Source: Cryptomeria japonica (lineage: Eukaryota > Streptophyta > Pinopsida > Cupressales > Cupressaceae). From it: DNA of 64,000 nucleotides. The translations under genes were made by a program, and so were the position numbers. The notes beneath the pieces are model-generated. The model did no database searches. It was not told the origin of the DNA and worked only from the letters and a program-made list of their open reading frames with translations. This document shows, piece by piece, positions 10,873 through 23,329 of the stretch. Each line of letters opens with the position of its first letter. The stretch's first letter is position 1. The stretch spans positions 508,805,373-508,869,372 of the forward strand of contig NC_081415.1 in assembly GCF_030272615.1 (NCBI RefSeq), read 5' to 3'.

Positions 10873-12644
10873 TTACTTAACACATGCTCCAATCTGACTT
10901 TCTTTTCTTGAACTCTTTCTCTTAGAAAGTGATTCAATATGTTTAGTCCTAGCATGCAGTATTAGGTTCTTAGAAATGTTTATAGCACTAATGTTATCAT
11001 AATGTATGATCATTGGTTCTATCATATCCTCCTTGAATCCTTCCAAGACACGTCTCATCCATATTGCTTGTGTACAATTCATGGATGCAACTACATACTT
11101 TGCTTCTGTTGTAGACTAAGAAATACAAGTCTGTTTCTTACTGGTCCAAGATACCAATCTTCCTCCTAGAAAGAATGCACCATTGGTTGTGCTCTTCTGG
11201 TCATCCACGTTTCCTACCCAATCTGCATCTGTGAATACCTGCAAAGAAAAAATTCCTTTGTATGGATACCATAATCCATAGTCAACTGTCCCTCTAAGAT
11301 ATCTGAATATTCTCTTCACTGTTGTCATATGTGTCTCCTTAGGGCTCTTCTGAAATATTGCTACTAAACTAATTGCATGGGAAATATCCGGTCTACTATG
11401 AACAACATAATGAAGTTTCCCAATCATATATCTGTATTCCATCTTATCCACTGAGGGCGAATCATATTCTTTTGACAATATGCAACCTATAACCATAGGT
11501 GTTCCAACCGGTTTACAATCTTACATTCCAAAAGTCTTTAACACTTCCTTCACATACATGGACTGACTGATAAAAATTCCACCTTCCAATTGTTGAACCT
11601 GCAAACCAATCAATTTTTTTATCTCACCTATCAGAGACATCTCAAAATTTTTCTTAATCTCATCTGTAAAAGTCATACACATATCATCATTTCCTCCAAA
11701 TATGATGTCATCAACAAATACTTCTGCAATCAACATCTTGTCTCCTTCAGTCTTCAAATAAATATTGTTGTCCTCACTAGTTCTCTTAAGTCCTATCTTT
11801 ATAAGATGTGCATGAAGTCTCTTAAACCATGTCCTTGGTGCTTTCTTTAATCCATATAAAGCTTTATGCATTTTGCATACCGTATCCTTATCTTTTGACA
11901 ATGCAAACCCATCCGGTTGTTCAATATAAACCTCTTCTTCAAGAATACCATTCAGAAATGCCGACTTTACATCCATTTGGTAAACTGTCAAGCCTTTAAA
12001 TGTTGCAAATGAAAGTAGCATCCTAACTCCTTCAAGCCTAGCAACTGGTGCAAAGGTCTCTACATAATCTTCACCTTCTTCTTGTGCATACCCTTTGTAA
12101 ACTAGTCTTGCCTTGTTTCTAATGACTTCACCATCTTCATTCAACTTGTTTCTAAATGCCCACTTTGTACCAATCACATTTTTATCATCAGGTCTAGGAA
12201 CAAGTGACCAAGTTTTGTTTTCTCAATCTGATCAAGCTCTTCATTCATTGCCTTTAACCAATCATCATCCTTAAGAGCTTCTCTCACTATCTTCGGTTCA
12301 ACTGTAGAAATCAAACAAGCACTTTTTCTGATCTTTCTTCTAGTTTGTACTCTAGCATTCATGTCTCCAATTATCTGATTTGCTGAGTGATTCAACTTTA
12401 CATATCTGGGTATAACCGGTTCTGGTATAGAAATTTATTATTGTTCTTCTTCATCTTCTTCATCTTCTATTGGTTGAGCATCTTCATCTGCACTGTTCTG
12501 CTCAACATATTTCTGCACTTCTGGTTCAATACTCACAAGTTTTTGTTCATCATTTGCTAGATCAGATTTGCTGGTATCATCAAGTTTATTCGCAACTAGG
12601 GTTTCCAGTTTGAATGCTCTTCCATCGATTCACTTTTCCATAAA
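10873..12644 (-). pseudogene. pol: Copia reverse transcriptase-RNase H (element B pol remnant)
   Basis: C-terminal part of a copia polyprotein that makes cDNA from element RNA. A linker (12396-12644, acidic near DEDAQPIEDEEDEEEQ) leads to PRYVKLNHSANQIIGDMNAR and then RVT_2, with [32 protein letters not shown] and [13 protein letters not shown]. The catalytic motif is FVDD (11707-11718; the usual form is YVDD). RNase H follows, with acidic residues in FTDADWVG, TEAKY and HYDNISA. Integrase and protease are absent upstream. Stops after EEDEEEQ (two), after LKTFGM (about 11521) and after KKQTCIS (about 11116), plus a frame change near 12177, make it inactive. Apart from those, spacing is normal for the family. 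Confidence 0.93.
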
Positions 12645-12984
12645 TCTCCACAATCCATTATCAACTTCACCAAAGTAGCAGTCAAAAGCTCATCTATGTT
12701 CCTCTAGATGTGTTCTAAAAAATGCTAAGTAAAATATGAGACTTCAAAACACCTTTATTTTCTTTTTATCATACCAGTTGAACATACCCTAATCACTATT
12801 CAACTCTAAAACTTGATATTGACACACATATCACATTCAATTTACTGGTTTGTAATGTAACCAATTCAAAAGAAACTCATAATATCACACCTCATCAAAA
12901 TATACAGATTTGACTTAATGCACACCATTTAGAGGGTCCAGAAATAGATCTGACAATATGTTAGCCCTTAGCTTCATACATAGC

Positions 12985-13941
12985 TTAGTTTACCAGTGAA
13001 GGATTCTCCACACTAGGTGAAGAATGGGAGTCCTCTGATGGTTTGTCCTCACTTTTCTTCTTCCATATCTTGTTCATCTTGCTTCTGGTTTCTTCAACAT
13101 CAACTTTCTTCTTTCCTTTATGATCCACAGATTGATTAACCAGTTTGTTCATTCCGGCTCTACAAAACTTTGCAAGATGTCTCAGTTTGTGACAATGGAA
13201 ACATGTCATTCCAAATGCTCTCTAGGGTTCAACATTGCCTCTACCAGTTCTTCGTTGACAATTCATAGCTACATGACCATAGTTGTGACAAATTGACCAT
13301 GTCACATTCCATCTATTCTTCATTTCATATGGACTAGACCGGTTCACATAAGGTCTCTGCCAAGTAGGGTTTCTCTAATCATTGTAAGATTTTTGTCATT
13401 CACCATTAGACCTCTGACCCATGTAAGATCTCAGATTGTTCACTCTTGACCTGCACTCAATGACTCTATGCACACACTTGTTGCAATTGAAGTAATATCC
13501 ATTAAAAGTACTAGGTTTATGTCCTTCATATGCATTAGATCAATATCCATCAAAAGTACTGGATCTACATCTACAAAAATTAGCAGTATGACCTACCTTA
13601 TGACAGTTAAAACATACTGTTTTGTAGGTTCTCTTACCGATGTTCTTTGTTTTTGTCTTTGGTGTAGATTTGGCTTCATGCATGGTGTCCTTGGTACTAG
13701 ATGGCTCTCCTTATTCAAAGGTTGTGAATCCCAAGCCATATGTATCTCATGACTGCCTTTGTGACTGAATCTTCTCATCAAGCATAGTAGTGCTCTTGTT
13801 GAATTTAGATAATAACTCATTAGCATTAGCCAGCTCCTTGGTAAGTTCCTCATTCTTCTTTCTAAGAATTTCTCTAAGAGACATAACCATGTCTAGATCA
13901 GCTTGTATTTCCTCTTTTTCCTCTTTTTCCTCATGAAGTTG
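12985..13941 (-). pseudogene. gag: Element B gag, 3' part (zinc knuckles)
   Basis: Continues the Gag begun at 16532 after removal of the inserted solo LTR; the joined text runs LHAQLHEEKEEKEE across the junction. A coiled coil ends near KSTTMLDEKIQSQRQS. Four CCHC-type knuckles follow: CFNCHKVGHTANFC, YFNCNKCVHRVIEC, WSICHNYGHVAMNC and CFHCHKLRHLAKFC. Two have lost their first Cys. The C-terminus (SSPSVENPSLVN) matches the end of element C Gag. Frame changes and stops disrupt it at several points. Retroviral-type Gag with an array of knuckles binds element RNA. Confidence 0.82.
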
Positions 13942-16173
13942 TGTTAGACACAATGCACCATTGAGAGGGGGGTGAATTAGTGGTTCTTAATCTTTTTCTC
14001 TTTAACTAACTAATGTGTGTATACTAGCTATGGGATATAACACAATGGAGACATACTGGTTAGTGAAGAGACCAACTCAAAACAATCACACACAAGGAGA
14101 CATCTCATAACACTAGGATGTATGAGGAAAACCCAAGATGGGAAAAACCTTGGTGGGCAATGTTGTTGGAAACTACTACTCCAATCCAACCTCACAATGA
14201 AAAACAGTTACAATGTTTAGGGAACCAACCCAAGGAGCACCAACCCCTGATTTAGGGCACCAACCCAAGGAGCACCATTCCCTGCACCGAGCTACAACTC
14301 AATGACCACAATGATAACTTTGATTACAAAAGTAGTTGTCTTGTTACGAGTGAATCTTGCAACTATTTCATATACCTTTCTCTATCGGTGAGATACCTTC
14401 TCTGCTACATCGACTCACTTCTCTTGCTGCTCTCATCTCTTGCTTCTCTAACGGTAAACTCTACCGGTACACCTCTCATTTTCTTCTACTATGCTGGATC
14501 TCCACCTTACTCTCCGCTCTTTACCGATACAACACTTTGTTGGCTTTCTATCTGCCTTCTCTACAACTTCCTTCACCTCTGCTCTGCTAGTATGGACACT
14601 ACCCGTTCTGCTCTGCTACCGGTTGAACACTTCAACCTGATTTTCACCCACTCTCACTCTCTTATGAGATACTTGTTGAGTACTTGGTTATTTTTCTCTC
14701 ACATGCAGAAGTAACACTTAGTCACTTCGCAACAACCCTATCTTCTCTCATACAACAACCCCTTCCTATCTCTTAGGCTTGCATATTTATAACCCAGACT
14801 TCTTGCCAAAACAAAAAAAATTCAAACTTGGCACCTTAGGGTTTTGTTACTGATCGTGAGGCACATCGAACCCAATCAGATCTGATCGAATCCGAACTCT
14901 AAGATGATTGCCTGCACATTTTTGCCAATATTGTGTCTTCCAAAACATGCCTTCCTTCTTTAGCAACCTGCAATCAATCTGTCGGCTTTGCTCAGTCAAT
15001 CGCCATAAATGGCTCAACTATTTCCTTCGCCTACTTCAATTCGCACAATCAATCTATCCTGGATCTCAAGCTGCACAAATCTGCAACTCTACCTCGAGCT
15101 TTGTAGTCACCATTAATGTCGGACCAATCACAACTACCTCACCGACCTCACTTCACCATCCTGTGCATGTTTCATCTGCCACTTCATGCAAGTTTTCCAC
15201 TTCATCTTCATGTGGCATCATAGTCGGTATCCACCTCATCATGCTATTCTATCGGTTCATGCCTAGTCACCAAACACATAGATTACCAGTTTCATCTACC
15301 GGTAAATAAATCCTATTGGCATATAACACCTTGCCGGTAAACCTTCATGCCTACACCAGTTTAATCTTGCTGGTGTAGTACATCAATCGGGCAACAACCA
15401 TGCCAGTCCACAGTAGCTATCAAGAGCAACACATCATGTGTAACTCCATCAGTTGAAGGTCTTCCACTCTTTCACATTTTGCTCACTCAGCTGCACTCCT
15501 CTTTATCAGGTGAGAATCTTATCTTCCTTGTTTCTTCTCTGATGATTCACCGGTTGACATAACATATCAACTAACATCAATACAGATTCTGGTAGATGTG
15601 TCTGCCAGTGGACAACATACTTTCCTTCTTGCCGGAGAGACATAGTGATGACACCAAGTCATCACACTCCAACCATTCTGCATCAACCTTCCTTCAGTAT
15701 CTCGGTATCCCATGTCTATTCCTGCAGACTCACTAGAATCCTTCTTCATCAAACTGGTTCTATTTCCATCTAGTTTGTCAAGATGACAAACACACCATCT
15801 CAACACCTCATTCTTCCTTCACTGGTATAACTGGTCTTTGCATTCAATCACTTGTCTATCTCAGGGAATCATTCTGCTGATCCAAGTGAGACTTTATCGG
15901 GGGGAGGATACATCATCCTCATGACATATGTCATCCTACAAATAGAGGGAACATACTCTATCAACCTATCACCTAGCTTGTGATGGCTTCTTCATTTGGT
16001 GGAAGTCCTGCTAGTTATCCTTATACTAGCAATCAGGTGACATGTTCATACTTCTACTCCAATTGACATTATACTCTAATTCCAACAACCTTTTGTTCAC
16101 TAGTTGACATCAATGTCAATGAAACCGGTAACATCCTATACCGGTTGATATAAATGACAACACAATGCCAACA
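13942..16173 (-). mobile_element. Large solo LTR inserted in element B gag
   Basis: A 2,232-bp insertion with TG...CA termini (TGTTAGACAC...AATGCCAACA) and a perfect 5-bp TSD, AGTTG, at 13937-13941 and 16174-16178. It carries the LTR-end motif GAGAGGGGGGTGAATTAGT at 13963-13981. It also has the GGAAAACCCAAGATGGGAAAAACC segment typical of the copia LTRs here. No internal domain or second LTR is present, so it is a solo LTR. The minus-strand start TGTTGGCATTG and the position of the C-tract give its orientation. The small open frames at 14357-15309 are incidental. Confidence 0.85.
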
Positions 16174-16532
16174 AGTTGTGCATGCAAGGTACCAATCTCC
16201 TAGTTCATCTTTAAGATCTCATGATCCTTATCTTTTATTGTGTCTTTAGTTGTTCTCCTAGCTTAGAACTCTTGGCTCATCCTAATGGTAAGGGCTTCCA
16301 CCTCTCTCCTTAGATTTGACTTATCATCATTTAGCTTATCCACCTCATTAACCAAGGCATCAATGTTTGCTTCATCAAATGAACTGCTTTCAGTGAATTC
16401 CATCAACTGCTCAGCCAACTCTCTTCTCTTAGCCAGTGAAGCTTTATACTTGACCTTTAGTTAATCATAGGCTTCTTCAAATTCTATAAGCTTCTGTGAA
16501 AGATCTCATTTACTCATTGAACCTTCCCCCAT
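16174..16532 (-). pseudogene. gag: Element B gag, 5' part (coiled coil)
   Basis: Starts at the ATG at 16532 (MGEGSMSK) and is homologous to element C Gag (MGEYTMRE). Shared text includes VKYKASLAKRRELAEQLME against VKYKASQAKRREHAEKLME. Stops occur soon after the start (SMSK*) and later. It is heptad-rich coiled coil. It is cut at 16174 by the solo LTR and continues at 13941. Confidence 0.78.
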
Positions 16533-16590
16533 GTTATCCTTAAGGATCTTTACCTCAAGCGGTTAAGCTTATGCACAAAGAGGAACTAGC

Positions 16591-16602
16591 GCTCTGATAC
16601 CA
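16591..16602 (-). other. Primer-binding site of element B
   Basis: Minus-strand TGGTATCAGAGC, a perfect initiator tRNA-Met complement, two bases from the LTR end at 16605. The normal copia arrangement. Confidence 0.92.
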
Positions 16603-16604
16603 AT

Positions 16605-17261
16605 TGTTATTGAGAGGATTCAGTTATTACTGAGAGGGGGGGGGGGGGGTGAATCAGTAATAGCAATAAAATTCAATCTTTCACCAATCTGAAAACACTT
16701 CTCAAAAATAGTTCATAACCAATATCGGTAACTACTCAATCAAACACTTAAAGCAGATTTACCAAACTACTCATTCATGTGTTCATCAACATGTAAGAAA
16801 TGTAATGATATCAAATCCACACATAAACAAATCAAACACCATATGAACACAAATATTTTTCATGTGGAAACCCAAATGGGAAAAACCATGATGTGAATTG
16901 GTACCCACAAAATTTGCACTCTTTTGGAATGCACCCTGTTAAACGCCTAGCCCAGTTAGGAGATTTACAATAATGCCCGGTTAAGAGAAGACCCTGTTAC
17001 GAGTCACCCAGTGAAGGGATTTTAACCTCAACTCTGTTAGGAGTAACCTTGCTAAAGGATTTAAATTCAAGTTAATGAGCCACCTAGTGAAGGGATTTAC
17101 AATATCGGGCTTGTTAGGACCTACCTGGTTAAGGGATTTTAATACTGCTACAACTAGGAAACAATAGGTAAATGATCTGATCAATGAACTCTCTGCTTGC
17201 TAGTATAGATCCATTTCAACCCCAATCTTCTTCAAACATGCAAACATATCAATCTAGTTTG
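16605..17261 (-). repeat. Element B 5' LTR, first part
   Basis: Aligns with the left LTR from 7472. It is interrupted after CTAGTTTG (17254-17261) by the hAT element and resumes at 29920. Together the parts give about 1.49 kb, agreeing with the left LTR once its own insertion is removed. Confidence 0.88.
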
Positions 17262-17284
17262 CAGAGAGTTTTTTAGTGGTGAAT

Positions 17285-17660
17285 CTTCACCAATTGGCGA
17301 ATTCCGCACGAATAGTGAGGGGCACAATCGTGGTCAAATCGCCCAAAATTTTAAGAACAATGCAAATATTTATAATTTGGTTTCACCATTGACCACACAC
17401 CATCAACGTGCATGCTCGTAATATTCACCTGGAATCACTCGGATGTGGGTATTAGATCACCTCCGCTATTTGCCAGCAATAGTAAAATGACCACGTACCG
17501 AGGACCTAATTCGCCAATGGTAAATTAAATGTTCATTGCACGTGTCGGCCAAATTCACCAATATCAATTAAAACATTATAAGCATTCGAGGACCCATTTC
17601 ACCCCGCTTAAATTAAATGTTCATTGCACGCCCACGCAATTCGCCAAAAATGAAATCATG
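17285..17660. repeat. Left subterminal motif cluster of the hAT element
   Basis: Several copies of TTCGCCAA/AATCGCC-like words on either strand: near 17290 (CCAATTGGCGAATTCC), 17338 (AAATCGCCC), 17509 (AATTCGCCAATGG), 17551 (AATTCACCAA) and 17638 (AATTCGCCAA). hAT transposases bind short repeated motifs near both ends, so these are candidate binding sites. The same word is repeated near the right end. Confidence 0.6.
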
Positions 17661-17957
17661 GATTGCTATAAATACACTATTTCTTCCACTCTTTCTTACA
17701 ATTTTTTCGTGTCTGATTAGTAAATTGGGAGCTCTCAGAGTATCGAGTCTCAATTCGCATTCCGCAAATTGAGTTGGAAAGTCGAAGTTCATTGTAGGGC
17801 AGAGGGCCAGAGTTACAATCCTACAACACAGGCCCAGACATCCATTCCTGATTCCTGATTCAGATAATTGAGAAGGCATAAAGGTGAGTAATCATTTCTT
17901 CATACTTGATAGTATTAGTTTTAACTTTTAATTCTTAGTGAGAGGTCAAGACTCAAG

Positions 17958-20740
17958 ATGTCACAGTCAGACATGGGTGAGACTCCTCAGGGTGGTGAAG
18001 GGATTGGGATGTCAGACAAGGGTAAGACTCCTCAAGGCGGTGAAACTAAATGGATTGGGAGGCCATCAAAACGTCCAAAACTTAAACTTAAAGATAGTAC
18101 CATAAAGTCTTTTTTGGAATTGGCAAAATTTCTGGTCCATCAACCTCTGCAGTTGCAGAACCCATTCACAATAGCTCACCACCACCATAAGGTGGGATTG
18201 TCATTGAGTTAAATGCATCAAATGAGGATGACAATACCGACAGGGCAGAAGATGTTCTAAGGGATTCACACAATGAGATAATTCACTTGGATGCAAATGC
18301 TAGTACTGAAGATGATGTTGGTAGGAAGAAAAGAAAAAGGAAAGTAAAACTGGGGCGAGAGTGGGAGATGACAAGGAGTTTTAAGATTGATTGGGTAGCA
18401 AATTACCCATTCATTGAACCGGTCCCAAACAATGATGAATAACCAACAGAATGTAGGTGTAAGATTTGTAGCTGGAAAAATAAAAGAGAGAAGAAGATGC
18501 AGCTAAATCTTGACACCATAGAAAAGCATATTGGTAAGGTTTATGAAAAATAGATCATAGATGGAAAGAAAACACTAGTAAGATGGAATCAAAGGAAGAA
18601 TGTCTTCATGTTAAGTATGCTGCAGAATATGAAGAGCATAACCACAAAATGACACTGATTGGTAATAGTGGATTTGGAAATACAATCAAGGCTGGGCTTG
18701 AACATGCAGTGAAAGATGCAAACCTGGCAAAGACTGTTCAGATGAGTGTTGTTTTTCATATTATGTCGAGAGGGCATCCTATGAAAGATTTCCCAGAATT
18801 TAGTAATTTATTATCTTTTTTGAATGTTCCTCACTATCCTATGTCACATTGGTCAATAAACGTTGGATGGGAAATGACAAACTGTCTCGCTAAGGTGGAA
18901 AAGAAAAATTTACAAGAGAGTGTAAAAGAGTCAAATTTCATTTTATTTTCCATAGATGAAGTTACTGTGGCAGATAACACTGCTTGGGTTTGTATGCATG
19001 TGTATATCATAAAAGAACACGTCTGCCGAGCTCATCTACTCTGTCTTCGTAAAATGAGGGGCAATTCAACAACATAAAATTTATATTTGGAAGTTAAGAA
19101 AGCTTTGAATGAAATTGCTGGTATGGATGACTTGACAATTGCCAAGTAGTTGGTGTGTGTTGGAGCTGATGGAGCTGCAGTAATGCAAGGTCAAAGGATC
19201 GATCTTTGCACAAGATTACAAACTAGTATTGCACCATACATAGTTAGCATTCACTGCATGGCCCATCGAATGAATTTAGCATATAGAATTGTAAGCAATT
19301 TCCCTACAGTGTCAAAAGTTGAAGATTTGGTCCACGAGCTCCACTCATACTTCTGCCGAAGTCCTAAACGTTTTGCAGAATTTTAGATTTTTGCTGAGGG
19401 AGTAACAGGAGGAAACAAGCTTCTCAGGGATGTTGAGACCAGATGGATCTCCTTGCATGGACCAGCGGAACGAGTTCTAACAGAATATCAATCCTTGATC
19501 GGACTAATGTATGAGCAACGCCTCACAGTAGACAAAGCTCCTGATCTCTTACATAAGTTAAGTGATATAGACTCTGTTAACTTTAGCTAGTCTTCTCCCC
19601 ATGCTGGATTCAATGGACAAACTTGTTAGGAAAGCCCAAGACAGAACTATGTATATCAATGAGTATAGCACTCTACATAAAATGACATGCTTGAGCCTAG
19701 ATGGTCTATATTTAGATCTAACAGGGCGAAGCCCAAACTTTTTTAGGTGGCAGATAATTATAGATTTGAATCATGCTGAAATTTTTTCACATTTCAATAC
19801 AAAAAATGAGTTATGTGTCTTTGTAAAAGGATTTCAGATACCAATGCACCAATCTCAGACGAGCAAGCGAGGCAGAGCATTGCCAGTTAAAAAGGAAGAT
19901 TTTGACAGGATTGTTAAATCTGTTAGTGATAATTTGAAGTCTATTGCATATAAAATTTCAACTGAGATTCGTGAAAGATTCCCTCGAGAAGAAATAATTG
20001 CAGCCATGGGTTGTGTGTATCCTCAATTTTGGCATTCAATTGGAGATAATGCAAATGATGCAAAGATGTTTCATAAAAAACTAGAGGAATTGATATTGAC
20101 ATTTTCAAAAGATGCATATTGTAATGGACAACCAATAGAAGGAATTTTAAATTCAGATCATCTTAGAAAATAATGTAAACAGTTTGCATTGGTTATGAAA
20201 CATCAGTTGGTTAACTTGGAGAATCCATTTGAACCTGGATCAATCACAAGGCTTTGGAAAAGGATAGATCAAAGTGAAGCATTGCGTATTGCAATACCAA
20301 AATATTTGAAACTTGTTGATTAATGTCAAACAATGATATTGGGGTCGGTGGAAGATGAGGGAGTTTTCAGTGCATTAGGGCTTTTGAAATCAAAGATCAG
20401 AAACAAATTAGACAAGAATTTGGAAATTTGCTTGAGGTTGTTTGTAACCCAGTATAATGTTAGAGATTTTCCATATGATAGGGCACTGGCAATCTGGAAT
20501 TCCATGCGTGAAAGATGAGTGGTGTGCAACACTTTAAAAGATGGTGGTGCTACTGCTAGTCCTAGTGCTAAGACAAATGAATATGATGGATTGCAGACTC
20601 AGAGTCAGCATGAAGACAAAGACATTTTTGAATAGCTGACTCAGAATGAAGATGAACCTGTTAGTACTAGTCAGTTTCTAGTTCTTGAGTCCATTTGGGA
20701 TATAGAAGCCTCGGACAGTCGAATTGAGTCACTGAAGTGA
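17958..20740 (+). pseudogene. hAT-family transposase, decayed
   Basis: Cut-and-paste transposase of the hAT superfamily, about 900 codons. The start MSQSDMGETPQGGEG is the first ATG with homology-like text after it. A basic/acidic N-terminus leads to a BED-type finger near 18450-18550 (CRCKICSWKNKREKK...LDTIEKHIGKVY). The RNase H-like core has a first acidic residue in SIDEVTVADNTAW (18950-18985), then VGADGAAVMQG (19156-19190) and CMAHRMNLAY (about 19255-19285), the hAT C..H signature. The C-terminal dimerisation segment is SVEDEGVFSALGLLKSKIRN (about 20345-20405). At least six in-frame stops and about three frameshifts inactivate it. Most stops fit C-to-T change of Gln or Arg codons. Confidence 0.88.
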
Positions 20741-21664
20741 ATTAGCAGTCAGTTTAAGGTATTTATAATTATACTATAGTTCTTGAATCATATTACAATT
20801 TCAATTTGCAAAATTGCAATACTATAGTTGTCATTGATGATTTTTGATATTGTATTCCTTGAATTTGTCAATTAGAAGTAGAACGGATACTTATTTCATA
20901 ATTTTCATTGTGAATTTGAATTATTACTAAACAATTGAATTATTAGTAAATGGGTATTTGGTTCTACATTATGTTGAACATGAAATGCAACAATTTGTGT
21001 CACAAGATCCATAAAATTATTCATATTGCATAACTGTTACTGCTAGAACCTTTCTACTATTCTACATTAAATGCTTAAAATGATGTTCATCGCGATTAGG
21101 GTCTTGTGTTTATTTTTTGTCTTAGTTGGCTAGTAAACCGAAGTTGTCGTGTGTTGAAAATCTGAGTTGTCCTCTATTTATTTGTCCATGTCAACGTCAA
21201 GTGTGGTCAAATGGTTGGTCAGACATGTTTAATGTTTCATCTCTAACTCGCAAATAAATTTCATGTTTAACAATTTAAGTGGCGAGTTAGCGAGTGTTGG
21301 ACCTGTTGGTTTGAGTTTAAATCGCGAGGTCTCTAGTTTTTTGAGTGTTAGCATTTTATGTTAGCGAGGTGGAGATTGTTAATGAAATCGCTTTGGTCGA
21401 GAGGTGTCGAATTGGTTTGATGCCATGCATTATAGCCATTAGCCATGAGAGTTGGCGAGTAAGTACTAAGTCATTAATGGTCTGTGTGCCACTGCTCGCA
21501 CCTGTTTATGACAGTAATTAACATAAGACATTGATAAACAATTTTTAGATTTTATGGTTATCGCTAGCTCACAAGTCCCTTATCATCAAGTCAGTTTAAG
21601 TCGCGAGCTTGCGAGTACTGGGAGATTTTAGTTATCTCTACCTCACAAGATGTTTTGCACTTGA
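20741..21664. other. Non-coding part of the hAT element, GCGAG-rich
   Basis: No coding signal. From about 21110 it is sprinkled with GCGAG, GCGAGTTAGCGAG and ATCGC words. The segment 21330-21475 has a diverged direct copy at 28748-28885 (GTCTCTAG-TTTTT-GAGTGTTAGC...AGAGTTAGCGAGTAA), so the passenger gene is bracketed by related DNA. Confidence 0.6.
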
Positions 21665-23190
21665 CCATTTTATGTTGTGAGGTTGCAACTGGGTGTGATT
21701 TTATGTTGTCACACGGTCGCGAGGTGTTCATGGTTAAGTCATTTTAATTTGCAATCATGCGATGCGGTTAAGTCACTTGCTCACAGGTTTTGAAGTTGTT
21801 TAGCATTTTAAGTTGCGATCTGGCGACAGGTAAGTTTTGGTCTGATTTTGTGGTCATTGCATGCTTGCGGGTTTGTAAGTCTTAAGTCAAAAAGTGTTGC
21901 GAGCATGTGATTGTGGTTAAGTGCCTTGTTGTCATGGGATCGCAAGGGTTTAAGTCAAGTTAAGTTTCAAGTTGCGAGCTTGCAATGAAATAAGTTATTT
22001 TGTTAGATTTGCAGTGGTCGCCAGCTTGTAGCTAAAGAAAGAATATTACAAATGTTGTTGCGAGGTTGCGACTGAAGGGCTTGATGAAGATCAACGGTTG
22101 TCGCTCACTCATGAGATTCTTTAAGGATTTGTAAAAGGGGTTGCGAGCTTGCAATTAAGAGGATTTGGTAGCGTTGTCGCTAACGCACCGGTTCCTTTCC
22201 TAATTGTTATAATTGGTTGAGAGTGTGCGATTTAATATGGGGATTGACACGTGGACTTGTTTTTTGGGTTCTGTAAAAGTTTTGAATGGCAATCGCCAAT
22301 CAAATGCCACAGTAGCTAGTTCATGCAGGTGTGGCGATTAATGAGACTTGAGAGAAGTGACGACACCCAAATACCATAAATTGCATGATGATTGATCTCC
22401 GAGATTTTGACATTTGTACAATTGCATTAATGCATTCTATCAGTTTAATTGAATTAATGCCACACTAGCTAGTTCATGCAAGTGTGGCAGTTAACAAGAC
22501 TTGAGAGAAGTGACGGTGCCCAAATACCATTTTATGTTGCGAGGTTGCGACTGGGTGTGATTTTATGTTATCGCAAGGTCGCGAGGTGTTCGCGGTTAAG
22601 TCATTTTAATTTGTGATCATGCAATGCGGTTAAGTCGCTTGCTCACAGGTTTTGAAGTTGTTTAGCATTTTAAGTTGCGATCTGGTGATAGGTAAGTTTT
22701 GGTCTGATTTTGTGGTCATCGCATGCTCGCGGGTTTGTAAGTCTTAAGTCAAAAAGTGTTGCGAGCATGCGATGGTGGTTAAGTGTCTTGTTGTCACAGG
22801 ATCGCAAGGGTTTAAGTCAAGTTAATTTTCTAGTTACGAGCTTGCGATGAAATAAGTTGTTTTGTTAGATCAATGACTGTCGCTCACTTGCAAGATTCTT
22901 TGAGGATTCGTAAAAGGGGTTGCGAGCTTGTGATTAAGAGGATTTGGTAGCATTGTCGCTAACTTGCTAACACGTGGACTTGTTTGTCAGGTTCTGTAAA
23001 AGTTTTGAATGTCAATCGCCAATCAAATAGAAGGGCATGAATTCAAATTTCACTCGAGTACTTCAGTTTGAAGTTTGAATTAATGCCACAGTAGCTAGTT
23101 CATGCAAGTGTGGCAATTAATGAGACTTGAGACTTGAGAGAAGTGACAGCGCCCAAATAGTAAATACCATAAATTGCATGATTGAGCTGA
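21665..23190. repeat. Tandem duplication of a GCGAG-rich unit
   Basis: Two diverged copies of a unit of roughly 0.7 to 0.86 kb: 21665 to about 22520, and 22523 to about 23190. Landmarks such as TTTTATGTTGCGAGGTTGC, GGTCTGATTTTGTGGTCAT and GCCACAGTAGCTAGTTCATG recur in order. The last appears three times (about 22300, 22460 and 23090). The second copy has an internal deletion. Confidence 0.75.
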
Positions 23191-23329
23191 GGTTTTGTAT
23201 AATTGTATTAATGCATTCTATCTTCGAGGTAATCCAGTGAATTGAGCTCTGCAACAACATTGGAGAATTCAGAGTGTTGGGTGTAAGAAAATTTCAGAAA
23301 ATTGGTTAAGTTTTTCTCTTGCAGCTAAA

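Noticed and set aside
14357-15309. Plus-strand frames of 77 to 133 codons
   Set aside because: They lie inside a solo LTR with defined ends and TSD, show no domain text and are Ser/Leu/Thr-rich by base composition.
16591-16602. Part of a tRNA gene (TGGTATCAGAGC)
   Set aside because: No cloverleaf surrounds it. It is an LTR-adjacent primer site complementary to tRNA-Met.
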